The notes: generated from the letters alone by a model not told the origin. Counted from the first letter of the stretch, positions 9,505 through 17,819 are shown. The stretch: DNA of 64,000 nucleotides from Chloracidobacterium sp. (GCA_016716365.1 JADJWM010000018.1:806001-870000); one strand, 5' to 3'. Program-made: numbers and translations.

Positions 9505-10224
9505 TTATTTCTTTACGCCGTCGTCAGGCAAGCTGTAAATCGGCTTGCCTGAGGCGTCGAGGAAGTCAAGTTTCGCGGTTCCCGATGCCGTAACGAACAT
9601 TTTGATCCGGGCTCTTCCGTTTGCGTCGTATAGAGTTACCTCTGAATCGCGATCGGCATTCTTGCCAACATAGACTCGAGTAGGTGAGTGATTATCAACC
9701 TTGATCTTGGAGAGCGCCGCGATTTTTGCCTCACCAGAGGGCATTTTGTCTATCTCTTCCTGGCGGATCAGTATCTGATCCAATGGGATCTCAGGCCGGT
9801 CCCAGATCTGCAGGCCGGTGCGGTATTTCCCGTTGTGGTCGTTGTAGACAAGAGCCATCGCCTGTGCCTGCTTGTACTTGTCGAACGAAAGGCCATGATA
9901 GGCGCCGTATTTCCCCTTGCCCTCGACCGCACCGAAGACAAGCCCGCCATTCTCATCGCCAAGGCCGTTGAAGAACAACATTCCGGCGGGCCGCTCGGTC
10001 TTGAACGCCTTGCCGTTGATCACGGGATCGGGCATCCGCGAGCTGTTTGCCGCAACCATCACAAGCTGCCCGTTCTTTTCACGCACATTGATCCTCTCAA
10101 CATCGATCTCGGCAAATTTTTCCCTTGATCGTGTAAAGGCCGTAACTGCAAGCAAAAGAAAAACCGCTATCGAAATAGCGGCGTAGATCTCCAATAATCG
10201 AAGGCGGCGATGGATATTTGTCAT
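9505..10224 (-). CDS. Membrane-anchored protein of unknown function
   Basis: A 239-residue protein with one N-terminal membrane helix (residues 13-31, YAAISIAVFLLLAVTAF) and an extracytoplasmic domain rich in short beta segments. These include INVREKNGQLVMVAANSSRMP, AGMLFFNGLGDENGGLVFG and VTLYDANGRARIKMFV. The repeated 'ENGxL' and 'DANGR' turns suggest a beta-solenoid or sandwich. I know similar hypothetical proteins from several phyla but no function. The start ATG at 10224 follows AAGGAG at a short distance on the minus strand. Confidence 0.7.
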   Translation of the reverse strand: MTNIHRRLRLLEIYAAISIAVFLLLAVTAFTRSREKFAEIDVERINVREKNGQLVMVAANSSRMPDPVINGKAFKTERPAGMLFFNGLGDENGGLVFGAVEGKGKYGAYHGLSFDKYKQAQAMALVYNDHNGKYRTGLQIWDRPEIPLDQILIRQEEIDKMPSGEAKIAALSKIKVDNHSPTRVYVGKNADRDSEVTLYDANGRARIKMFVTASGTAKLDFLDASGKPIYSLPDDGVKK

Positions 10225-10291
10225 AGAGACTCCTTATTGGTGTGTTTGGCTATTACCGTAAAACACCATCATCGAACCCAATGTGACAAAT

Positions 10292-10843
10292 TTACAAGGA
10301 AGCCAGCTTCAGTACCGTTCGCCAATTGCGGGCAGTGACGGCGATCTTCAGTTTCTTTTCGATCAGGCCGCGGCCCATCAGGCTTTGGGCGACTCCCATC
10401 GGCAGGTGGAGGTAGATCTCACCGCCTTTGGCGACGAACCGTTCTTCAGCAGGCGCGGCATCACGAAGCATTTCGAGTTGTTCACGCGAGACCTCCTGCT
10501 TCATGAATAAAACGTGCATCTCCTTATGGCTGTCGAATTCGCCGTCAAAGGGATTGTTTGCGAGGATGCCCTCGATATGTGATCGCTCGCGCACCACTAC
10601 GACCACCGGACGGCCCATATGATTTTCGACGGCGGCCTCGATCTTTTCTTCGAGTTTCAAGCTCGGTGTTACGCCATTGCTGACGCGCGGGCTTCTGCAA
10701 TCGAATCCAACGTTGCCGCTGTTTATGTAGGTCGCGACGCCGGAAAAACCAAGAGCTTCGAAGATACCTCGAAGCTCTTCCATCCGGATCATCGCGTTTC
10801 CGGTTACGTTTATCCCGCGAAGAAGTGCGATGTACCTAGGCAT
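10292..10843 (-). CDS. DUF1697 family protein
   Basis: A 183-residue soluble protein. The N-terminus MPRYIALLRGINVTGNAMIRMEEL, the segment GFSGVATYINSGNVGFD and the C-terminal ARNWRTV(L)KLASL are the standard DUF1697 signature. Biochemical function is unknown for the family. Its start codon overlaps the stop of the upstream alcohol dehydrogenase by 8 nt, so the two are likely translationally coupled. Confidence 0.92.
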   Translation of the reverse strand: MPRYIALLRGINVTGNAMIRMEELRGIFEALGFSGVATYINSGNVGFDCRSPRVSNGVTPSLKLEEKIEAAVENHMGRPVVVVVRERSHIEGILANNPFDGEFDSHKEMHVLFMKQEVSREQLEMLRDAAPAEERFVAKGGEIYLHLPMGVAQSLMGRGLIEKKLKIAVTARNWRTVLKLASL

Positions 10844-11905
10844 GTTTCATATCGACGACGAACCGATAACGCACGTCGGACTTGATCGTCCGGTCATATG
10901 CCTCTTCGATCCGGTCGGGCGTTATCACCTCTACGTCCGACGTGACCCCATGTTCAGCACAGAAATCGAGCATTTCCTGCGTCTCGGGAATACCGCCGAT
11001 CAGCGATCCCGCCAATACCTTGTTGCCGCCGATGACAGAAAAGGCATTAAGAGGAACCGGTTCCGTCGGCACGCCTACAACGACCATTACGCCGTTGAGC
11101 GTGACCATGCCGAGGTACATATTGTAATCGTGATTGGCCGAGATCGTGTCGAGAAGTATGTCAAAACTTCCAGTCGCAGCCTTTACAGCCTCGGCGTCGC
11201 GGGTGTTTACAAAACCGGAGGCTCCGAGTGACCTGGCATCGGCCTCTTTCGAAGGCGACGTGCTTAATACTGTCACGTCGGCGCCCATTGCCTTTGCGAT
11301 CTTAACGCCCATGTGGCCGAGCCCGCCGAGCCCGGCGACCGCAACCTTTTTGCCGGGGCCAGCTCCCCACCGTTTGAGCGGCGAGTAGGTAGTAATACCA
11401 GCGCATAGAAGCGGTGCAATGCCTGACAAGTCGCCCGAAGCGTTTACCTTCAACGCGTATTTTTCATCGACCGTAATTTGTTTCGAATAGCCGCCATACG
11501 TCGGAGTCGTACGATCCATCTCGGTGCCGTTGTACGTCAGGGCACTGCCCTTCAAGCAGTACTGCTCAACTCCGGCGGAACATGCTGGGCATTCACGGCA
11601 CGAGTCAACGAAACAGCCGATCCCGGCAGTGTCGCCGACCTTAAAATTCGTGACATCGTCGCCGACCTGGGTCACCCGGCCGACTATCTCATGGCCGGGC
11701 ACCATCGGATAGATCGACGGGATCATCGGTTCCCATTCAGCTTTTGCCTGGTGAATGTCCGAGTGGCAAATGCCGCAGTAATCGATGTCGATAAGAACGT
11801 CGTGCGGGCCGACCTGACGACGAGCAAACTCAAACGGCTCGAATTTTGCCTCAGGCCCATGTGTCGCAAATCCTCGTGTTGAAATCCCTGGGCAGCTGCG
11901 GTCAT
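10836..11905 (-). CDS. Zinc-dependent NAD(P) alcohol dehydrogenase (CAD/YahK type), frameshifted near its start
   Basis: Medium-chain alcohol/aldehyde reductase. Catalytic zinc ligands lie in CGICHSD and the GHE of MVPGHEIVG; the structural zinc cysteines are in SCRECPACSAGVEQYC; the Rossmann motif is GLGGLGHMG. A good start (ATG at 11905 with AAGGAG 7 nt upstream) begins MTAAAQGF, but the family sequence GFATHGPEAKFEPFEF is in another frame. A single missing base at about 11873-11876 would join them. Without repair the longest intact frame with an ATG starts at 11726 and lacks the first zinc ligand. Full length would be about 356 residues. The substrate is unknown. It overlaps the DUF1697 gene and lies 10 nt after the deaminase stop, so the three probably form an operon. 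Confidence 0.85.
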
Positions 11906-11915
11906 AAAACTCTCC

Positions 11916-12338
11916 TTATTTATCTGTTATTGTTGCAATTACTTTGAGCTCGATCGCGATCGGGGTCGGCAACGCCCCCATCTCGACGGTGGTACGGCAA
12001 GGCCGATTCTCCCAAAAATATTCGGCATATACTCGATTATACACGCCGAAGTCATCTTTCATGTTCGTCAGGAACACCGTTACGTCAACGATCTGATCCC
12101 ATGACGAGCCTGCATCTTCAAGAATGTATCGAACATTCCGGAAAACAGAGCGGCATTGCTCTTCGATGTCATAGGAAACGATCTCACCCGCTTCGTTTAG
12201 TTCAACTCCGGGGATCTCCTTGGTTCCGCGCTCGCGGGGCCCGACGCCCGAAAGAAAAAGCAGGTTGCCGACGCGGAGTGCGTGAGGATATAGCCCGACG
12301 GGCTCGGGGGCTCGATCCGAATTCATTATCTCGGCCAT
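11916..12338 (-). CDS. 2-aminomuconate deaminase (RidA/YjgF family)
   Basis: RidA-fold deaminase that releases ammonia from 2-aminomuconate, the product of the dehydrogenase at 16121-17626. The start at 12338 gives MAEIMNSDRAPEPVGLYPHA; the open frame extends further upstream to 12380 without family sequence. The segment SGVGPRERGTKEIPGV, the DIEEQCRSVFRNVRYIL helix and the C-terminal TVEMGALPTPIAIELKVIA are typical, and GPRxRGTKEIPG in particular points to aminomuconate deaminases rather than generic RidA. Length (140 aa) fits. It is the first gene of a likely operon with the alcohol dehydrogenase and DUF1697. Confidence 0.85.
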   Translation of the reverse strand: MAEIMNSDRAPEPVGLYPHALRVGNLLFLSGVGPRERGTKEIPGVELNEAGEIVSYDIEEQCRSVFRNVRYILEDAGSSWDQIVDVTVFLTNMKDDFGVYNRVYAEYFWENRPCRTTVEMGALPTPIAIELKVIATITDK

Positions 12339-12411
12339 TCGCCGATATTCTACCGCAACGGACCGAATTTCAACTATCAAGGAGCTGTCGGCATGTTAAA
12401 ATGCCGCGACC

Positions 12412-13209
12412 ATGAAGCCATTCTTACCGCCAAACCGGCAGGGAATTGCACTCGATCTTATCGTTGTCGTGTGCAATCTGATCCTTTTTCCGATCGTCTC
12501 GGACAGGATCGATGCGCTTTTCGGTGCTTTCTTCGGTAACGATGCGCGTGCCGGGCAGACGCTGCCATTGCTGATGATCGTCGTCCTCGGGGGTAGGCTG
12601 GTCGGGCTTTACCTTAAGCGATTTCCGCTTCAGGCGAGGCTCTCCCAATCGCAGGATGCGTCTTTTCCGGTTGTCTTCTTCGTATTTAGTTTCCCGCTGA
12701 TAGTTCTGACCGCTGCGTTCGTAATGATATCGCTCACTCAGGCGGCGGGAAGCATAGGGATCGTCGACGTAGGGACGGACGGGTCGCCACGAGAGTCACA
12801 GTCGATCCAGATCATCGGTTCTCTCGCCATCTTGTTCCTGGCCGTGCTCGAGGCATATTTGATCTACAGGCTGTCACGCCCGTTGACGCCCGACGAACGG
12901 ATCCGGCAGAGCAAAGGGCATTGGCAATTCCGTTTTCCGGCCGAATTCGCCGCCGATTTCGGGCTTTTCGTTTATATGATCGTTTGGCAGGTGTTCTATT
13001 ATCAGGTCGCCGAACTTCTGACGACGCGGGCTGACGGCGCACCGCTTGCGGCCGATATGAAGGTGGTCAGCCTCTTCTTTGTCGCGATATGCTTTTTGCT
13101 GTTCTATCTGGCTCCGCGAGCCGTCTTTCTTATCGAAGACAGGAAGTACGCAGGCACGTGGCTAATGATCGGCCTCGTCTTCCTGAGTTCATTGAGGAAC
13201 CTGCTCTGA
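12412..13209 (+). CDS. Multi-pass membrane protein of unknown function
   Basis: A 265-residue protein with about six predicted membrane segments, for example LIVVVCNLILFPIV, LLMIVVLGGRLVGL, VVFFVFSFPLIVLTAAFVMI, IIGSLAILFLAVLEAYLIY, FGLFVYMIVWQVFYY and VVSLFFVAICFLLFYLA. No catalytic motif or known family was recognised. It is divergent from the deaminase, with about 70 nt between starts. It ends just before the damaged stretch at 13.26 kb, but its own frame looks intact. Confidence 0.7.
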   Translation: MKPFLPPNRQGIALDLIVVVCNLILFPIVSDRIDALFGAFFGNDARAGQTLPLLMIVVLGGRLVGLYLKRFPLQARLSQSQDASFPVVFFVFSFPLIVLTAAFVMISLTQAAGSIGIVDVGTDGSPRESQSIQIIGSLAILFLAVLEAYLIYRLSRPLTPDERIRQSKGHWQFRFPAEFAADFGLFVYMIVWQVFYYQVAELLTTRADGAPLAADMKVVSLFFVAICFLLFYLAPRAVFLIEDRKYAGTWLMIGLVFLSSLRNLL

Positions 13210-13261
13210 TCACCGTTCGCCTTCGTAAACGGCCCTGGCACATTCGACAAAAAGGTCGAGG

Positions 13262-13412
13262 TAGTACCCGGCGGCCCCCTCCCGGGAAAGGGGGGGGGTT
13301 TCCTCGGCGGGGGGGCCTCTCCATTCCCGGGGGGGGCCCCCGCGGGGCCCCCGGGGGGGGGGGGGGTTGTCCACCCCCCACTACTGGGGGAAGGGGGGGG
13401 GGGGGGGCTTCT
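13262..13412. other. G/C homopolymer patch, probably corrupted sequence
   Basis: About 150 nt made of runs of 6-15 G or C with few other bases, unlike anything else in the window. Open frames that cross it become artificial proline/glycine repeats. Flanking sequence changes from one apparent gene end to a fragment of another. The pattern is more like low-quality base calls or a mis-join than biology. Because short G/C hairpins are present in the run, a hairpin-rich intergenic element may have caused the failure. Confidence 0.7.
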
Positions 13413-13733
13413 TGGGAACCACTCAGCTTCCTTGCAACTCGATAGACCATCGTCAAATTGCTCTCCGATATAATCGGAGATGTTGTCGATCGTCGATGAA
13501 TTTCTGCATTCCGGAAAACCGAGCGGGTACATATATGTTCTATAACGGCCATTTTGGCTGATTTCCACAACGAGCGACGTTCCATCAAGTCTCTTTCCAA
13601 AGCAGTCATCCGCGTTGGCCGGTTCCATGCCGATCAGATTAAGTTTGTCGAGATGCCTCCAAAAGCGATCCCATCCCACTGCAGGAGTTTTAAGGTCAAG
13701 CAGATGACTCTTACTCAGGTCCTCGTCCTGCAA
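13413..13733 (-). pseudogene. Fragment of a hypothetical protein interrupted by the homopolymer patch
   Basis: From a TTG at 13733 about 105 residues read as normal protein (KTPAVGWDRFWRHLDKLNLIG, GTSLVVEISQNGRYRTYMYPLG, STIDNISDYIGEQFDD) and then run into the proline tract at 13412. The true end is lost. No family recognised. Its start follows an in-frame TAA directly, so the N-terminus may also belong to a frame disrupted upstream. Confidence 0.4.
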
Positions 13734-13766
13734 TTAGGGACCAACTATTCGGCGTTTTGAAATTCC

Positions 13767-13987
13767 CTAGCGGTTCGAGCCCAAACCAAACTCGATCTCG
13801 GCCTGTCCCGAAGAAGCGTTTTCGTTAATGGCTTTAATCCGGTCGCGGGGGGGTCCCAACACCCGACCGAGTGATGCTCCCAATATTCAGGCGGCGATTC
13901 GCGCACCGGTTGCTTTCTATATTCCGCACATTGCGACGCAAAGAAAAATGTCGCGCTGACCAAAAAGACTTTGATGAATTTACTCAA
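13767..13987 (-). CDS. Small exported protein, apparent frameshift at a G/C run
   Basis: A TTG at 13987 overlaps the end of the peptidase T reading frame and begins MSKFIKVFLVSATFFFASQC, a clear signal peptide (the cysteine is not in a canonical lipobox). The zero frame degenerates after a run of seven identical bases (13847-13853). The adjacent frame continues as RDRIKAINENASSGQAEIEFGLGSNR and stops at 13767. Repaired, the product is about 73 residues. Function unknown. Located in the same error-prone stretch as the homopolymer patch. Confidence 0.4.
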
Positions 13988-15299
13988 TTTTACCTATCTG
14001 CCGACCGCCTTTCTCCGCCCAGATCTGAACGAGGTTAACGAGCATTTCGGTCGATTTTTCAAGTCCTTTGCGTGAATTCCATTATGGCCCGCCTGTGAAC
14101 AGGTTCGGAGTCGGCAGGCCGCGGGCCGTCAGGCGGGCGCCGTCCGTTCCTCCGCGGATCGGCTTCATCTTCGGCTTCACGCCGGCGCGGGTCGAGGCCT
14201 CTATCGCATATTCGGTCAACTGCGGATGGTCCTTTAAGATCTCCTTCATATTCAGGTAGCCGAGCGTACTCTCGTATTCGATCCTGACATTGGGAAATTT
14301 TATCCGGGTCGCCGCGACCATCTGCTTGAGCATATTCTCTTTCGCTTCAATGCCGCTAAGGTCGAAGTCACGGACCAGAACCTTAACGGTCGAGGTCTCA
14401 ATGTCTAGCGTCGAACTGTAGGGATGCACAAAGCCGACGCGGCCTTCAGTGGATTCGGGAAGCATATTCGGCGGGAAACCGGAAAGAAAATCGCTCGCTG
14501 CATACATCGAATTCACAAGGATGTCCTTCGCATAGCCGGGATGCGTCGATTTGCCGTGAAATGTTATCGTCGCGGTCCGGGCCGACCACGTTTCGTCGGA
14601 GATCTCGCCCAACTCGCCTCCGTCAACCGTGTAGGCATATTTCGCCCCCCATCCTTCGATGTCGAACTGGTCCATCGGCCCGCCGACCTCTTCGTCGGGC
14701 GTGAACGCGATGGCGATATTCCCGTGCTTGATCGACGGGTTCTGCCTCAGGATGTCGATCATCGTCATGATCTCGGCGACGCCTGATTTATCGTCGGACC
14801 CAAGCAGGGTTGTTCCGTCCGCCGTGATGATGTCGTCGCCGATCAGATCTTTAAGGGCGGGGTTCTTGTCGACCGTGATCACCAATGACTTGTCGTTCGG
14901 CAGAACGATATCGCCGCCCTGGTAATTTCGATGGATGATCGCCTTGACGTTCGCTCCGCTGACGGCGGGCGATGTGTCCATATGCGAGATGAACCCAATT
15001 GTGGGGACCTTTGAATTGTCCGCAAGATTTCCCGGGACCATGCCGTAGACGATACCTTCGGCACTTATCCGGACCCTTTGGACTCCCAACGCCTTCAACT
15101 CTGTTTCGAGCAACCTGGCCAGCACCAACTGCTTCTCCGTGCTCGGGCTCTTTTCCGCACCCTCGGCGGACTGCGTGTCGATCTTGATATATCGCAGGAA
15201 CCGCGACATCGCGTCCTCGGTTGGAGGCTTCTGCTGCGCAAACGAGACGGAGGAAGCTGCCAGTATTATCAGCAAGGATATAACAGTGTTAATTTTCAT
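13980..15299 (-). CDS. pepT: Exported peptidase T (tripeptide aminopeptidase), C-terminus disrupted
   Basis: M20-family dizinc aminopeptidase removing the N-terminal residue of tripeptides. Visible signatures: GFISHMDTSP (first metal His and Asp), GTTLLGSDDKSG, FTPDEEVGGP (catalytic Glu pair), VDGGELGEI, and RGGTDGARLTARGLPTPNLFTGG. Unusually it begins with a signal peptide (SLLIILAASSVSFAQQ), so it should act outside the cytoplasm; PepT is normally cytosolic. The frame stops at 14082 just after LFTGG. The expected last 40 residues are recognisable further on in the same frame (GLEKSTEMLVNLVQIWAEKGG, stop at 13980), with roughly 23 nt and the correct frame lost near 14075-14095. Whether this is real or a sequence error is open. 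Confidence 0.88.
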
Positions 15300-15341
15300 A
15301 TTCGCAGTAGCCTATCTGTGTCATGCCGGGCGGATCTTCTT

Positions 15342-15869
15342 CTAACGAGTCGGCCGGAATTCTTCGTAATAACTTCGATAACCGAGCAATCTGGCAGTCG
15401 GGGCCATCAAGAACCGCATAGCCTTTTGCACCAACAGCGGCGGGCCATCGGCCAACCATGAATCGGCTTCGCTGCCATAGACCGAAAGCTGCATCAGCAT
15501 CTGCTGCGTGCTCGGCCCATCGGGAAACGAGTCCATAAATCCGTACAACTGCGTGAGGAGAAAGCCAAATTCGACCGGCAGCGTCCGCGGGTCGATGCTC
15601 TCTATGATGACGGTTTCGCCGGTTTCGTTGAACGGTTTATGACGCGTCATCGGCGGGACGGTAATTGTCTCGCCCGGGCCCAGAATACGTTTTTCGCCGT
15701 TGATGAGAATGCTGAGCGTGCCGCTCTTAACGGTGAATGTCTCGGTGAAATGTTCGTGAAAGTGCTCAGGCGGCCCGATAGCGTGTGGTTTAGCAATTAG
15801 ACGAGTATGCAGCCAGCCGTCGTTGACGGAAAGGACCGTCTGGTCGAAACCTTCGGATTTGCTTACCAA
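15342..15869 (-). CDS. Cupin-domain protein
   Basis: A 175-residue protein with a single cupin barrel. Motif 1 is PPEHFHEHFTETFTVKSG with likely metal ligands HxH and E. Motif 2 is PPMTRHKPFNET. A helical C-terminal tail follows. A TTG at 15869 is the only start in a frame closed by a TGA upstream; it begins MVSKSEGFDQ. Its start region overlaps no other gene but lies 31 nt after a 38-residue membrane ORF, suggesting coupling. Ligand or reaction is unknown. Confidence 0.78.
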   Translation of the reverse strand: MVSKSEGFDQTVLSVNDGWLHTRLIAKPHAIGPPEHFHEHFTETFTVKSGTLSILINGEKRILGPGETITVPPMTRHKPFNETGETVIIESIDPRTLPVEFGFLLTQLYGFMDSFPDGPSTQQMLMQLSVYGSEADSWLADGPPLLVQKAMRFLMAPTARLLGYRSYYEEFRPTR

Positions 15870-15900
15870 CCGATCGCCGGATCGAAAATATCCGGTGAGA

Positions 15901-16017
15901 TCAGGGCGGTGTAGACGGCATCAAGTAACGATCGATAAGTATGCCGCCGAGCAAATATGCGAACAGCCCTAAACCTATATATCCAAGAGTTTTTCCGATC
16001 TTCCTGATCACGGTCAT
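15901..16017 (-). CDS. 38-aa single-pass membrane protein
   Basis: ATG at 16017 preceded by AGGAG about 11 nt upstream on the minus strand. The product starts MTVIRKIGKTLGYIG and contains one hydrophobic helix (GYIGLGLFAYLLGGILI) followed by DRYLMPSTPP and a TGA. The basic N-terminus, central helix and short tail are typical of genuine small membrane proteins. It lies immediately upstream of the cupin gene on the same strand. No family recognised. Confidence 0.5.
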   Translation of the reverse strand: MTVIRKIGKTLGYIGLGLFAYLLGGILIDRYLMPSTPP

Positions 16018-16120
16018 ATCATTTGTGTCTCCTGGTAATTTACGCGTGACCGGGAGTCACAAAGTATCTGGCCAGCTACAATTCGATCGAGCCCGGCCGA
16101 TGCAGGAACAGCCTTCGCGA

Positions 16121-17626
16121 TCAAATACTTACACAGATATTCTTCTCTTCGGTGAAGAATCTGAGCGCTTCAAAGCCGCCTTCGCGGCCGATGCCGCTGT
16201 CCTTCATTCCGCCGAACGGTGTGCGGAGGTCGCGAAGCATCCAGCAGTTTACCCAGACAATGCCGGATTCGAGCTTTGCACTAACGCGGTGCGCACGCGA
16301 CAGGTTTTCAGTCCAAACGGTTGCCGAAAGGCCGTAGCGGACGCTGTTCGCGTACTTAAGAACTTCGTCCTCGGTGTCGAACGGTTGGACAGTCACCACG
16401 GGCCCGAAGATCTCTTCCTTATTGGTCCTGCAGTCGTGAGCAAGGCCCTCAATGACGGTCGGCTCGATGAACCACCCGTCTGCACAGCGGCCTCCCACCA
16501 CCCCGTCAGCCGAAACGGCTGCCACCCCTCCTCCGGCAGGAGGGGAGCCTAAAAAAACTTGCTTGCCGCCGGTCAGGACGGTTCCGCCCTCTTCTCGTGC
16601 AAGTTCGATATAAGACATTATTTTGTCGAAGTGCTGCTTGGAAACGATCGCACCGACATCGGTATCCGTGGCTAGAGGGTCGCCGACCTTGAACGCCGCT
16701 ACACGTGAGGTAAAATCGCCCTTGAACTGCTCATACATCGGCCGCTCGACAAATATTCGTGAACCGCAAAGGCAGATCTCGCCCTGATTCGAGAACGAAG
16801 ACCGGACCGTCGTCTCCAGCATCTTCTCGTAATTGCAGTCGGCAAAGATAATATTCGGGTTTTTACCGCCAAGCTCGAGCGAAAGTTTTTTGAACATCGG
16901 GCCTGCAGTGCGGGCTATCTCCTCACCCGTTTTTGTGCCGCCGGTAAACGAGATCGCTTTGATCTCGGGATGCGAGACTATCGCCGCACCGACCTTCGGC
17001 CCGGTCCCGTGAACGATGTTCAGCACGCCGGCGGGCAAGCCCGCCTCTGAACAGAGGTTGGACAATAAGTATGCCGTCATCGGCGTGATCTCGCTCGGTT
17101 TGGCGACGACCGTGCACCCTGCCGCGAGTGCCGGAGCGATCTTCCAGGTGAACAGGTAAAGCGGAAGATTCCAGGGAGAGATGCATCCTGCGACACCGAT
17201 CGGATGCCGCAACGTATAATTTATCGCCCGTCCGCCCCCGGGAAGAAGAGTCTCATGCGATCCGTTAGCCAGATGCATCGCGGCGGTCGCGTAGAATCGA
17301 AAGTTTGCGGCGGCACGCGGGATGTCGACGCTTTTCGCCAGTGAAACAGGCTTTCCGTTGTCCTTCGATTCGGCTTGTGCGAGATCGTCGAGGTTTTGTT
17401 CGATCAGGTCCGCAATCCGCAAAAGCAGCGCGCAGCGTTCCTGGGAGGGCATTGCCGACCAGGCCGGGAACGCGGCTTTTGCAGCCTCGACAGCCGAATT
17501 CACGTCTCGCGCATCAGAATCAGGAATTTGCGAGTACACCGCCCCTGTCGCAGGTTCGCAGTTGTCGAGATAAACGCTGGATGAGGGCTGCACCAACTTA
17601 CCGTCGATGTAATTAAGTATCTCCAT
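16121..17626 (-). CDS. 2-aminomuconate semialdehyde dehydrogenase with an in-frame palindromic insertion
   Basis: NAD-dependent aldehyde dehydrogenase oxidising 2-aminomuconate semialdehyde to 2-aminomuconate, between the decarboxylase and deaminase steps. It has 501 residues and an intact frame. Landmarks: ISPWNLPLYL (Asn153), FTGGTKTGE, ELGGKNPNI (Glu251), and the nucleophile Cys285 in NQGEICLCGSR, a form typical of the 2-aminomuconate semialdehyde / ALDH8 branch. The end EEIFGPVV...GIGREGG is standard. Between LTGGK and GRCADGWFIEPT, residues about 357-378 (FLGSPPAGGGVAAVSADG...) are extra. They are encoded by a double-hairpin element (16495-16550), so a repeat has inserted in frame into a surface region. 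A -10-like TATAAT lies upstream on the minus strand at 17814-17819. Confidence 0.92.
   Translation of the reverse strand: MEILNYIDGKLVQPSSSVYLDNCEPATGAVYSQIPDSDARDVNSAVEAAKAAFPAWSAMPSQERCALLLRIADLIEQNLDDLAQAESKDNGKPVSLAKSVDIPRAAANFRFYATAAMHLANGSHETLLPGGGRAINYTLRHPIGVAGCISPWNLPLYLFTWKIAPALAAGCTVVAKPSEITPMTAYLLSNLCSEAGLPAGVLNIVHGTGPKVGAAIVSHPEIKAISFTGGTKTGEEIARTAGPMFKKLSLELGGKNPNIIFADCNYEKMLETTVRSSFSNQGEICLCGSRIFVERPMYEQFKGDFTSRVAAFKVGDPLATDTDVGAIVSKQHFDKIMSYIELAREEGGTVLTGGKQVFLGSPPAGGGVAAVSADGVVGGRCADGWFIEPTVIEGLAHDCRTNKEEIFGPVVTVQPFDTEDEVLKYANSVRYGLSATVWTENLSRAHRVSAKLESGIVWVNCWMLRDLRTPFGGMKDSGIGREGGFEALRFFTEEKNICVSI
16495..16550. repeat. Double-hairpin palindromic element inside the dehydrogenase gene
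   Basis: Two adjacent perfect hairpins. CAGCCG (16507-16512) and CGGCTG (16516-16521) are separated by three A. CCCCTCCT (16525-16532) and AGGAGGGG (16538-16545) are separated by five bases. Both are flanked by a short CCACCCCGT-like lead. The block is in frame and adds about 22 residues. A diverged intergenic copy with the same order of arms is at 50830-50873, which supports a dispersed element rather than chance. Confidence 0.75.
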
Positions 17627-17635
17627 TCAAACAGT

Positions 17636-17782
17636 TTAGACCACCCAAACGCCTTCGACTTCCGAAGTTTTGCGTTCCCGTCGCAGCGCCCACGCGTTAC
17701 CCGAACCGGCCTCGACGGTCGACGGCTGAGGCGTTATTTCGACTCGTTTGCCACCGGCCGGGGTAAGCAAGCATACTTTCAA
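17636..17782 (-). CDS. Possible 48-aa leader ORF upstream of the dehydrogenase
   Basis: TTG at 17782 opens a frame reading LKVCLLTPAGGKRVEITPQP and ending EVEGVWVV, with its TAA 10 nt before the dehydrogenase start and a TATAAT about 35 nt upstream. Composition is protein-like, but no family is recognised and the ribosome binding site is poor. It could be untranslated leader. Confidence 0.3.
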   Translation of the reverse strand: MKVCLLTPAGGKRVEITPQPSTVEAGSGNAWALRRERKTSEVEGVWVV

Positions 17783-17813
17783 ACGCGGCCAACTTAGCTT
17801 ATAGTAACAGCAA

Positions 17814-17819
17814 ATTATA
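17814..17819 (-). promoter_or_regulatory. -10-like TATAAT upstream of the dehydrogenase
   Basis: A perfect TATAAT read on the minus strand inside GGGCTATAATTTG, about 190 nt before the dehydrogenase start. The -35 region is weak (GTGACG-like), so only the -10 match is visible. Confidence 0.35.
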
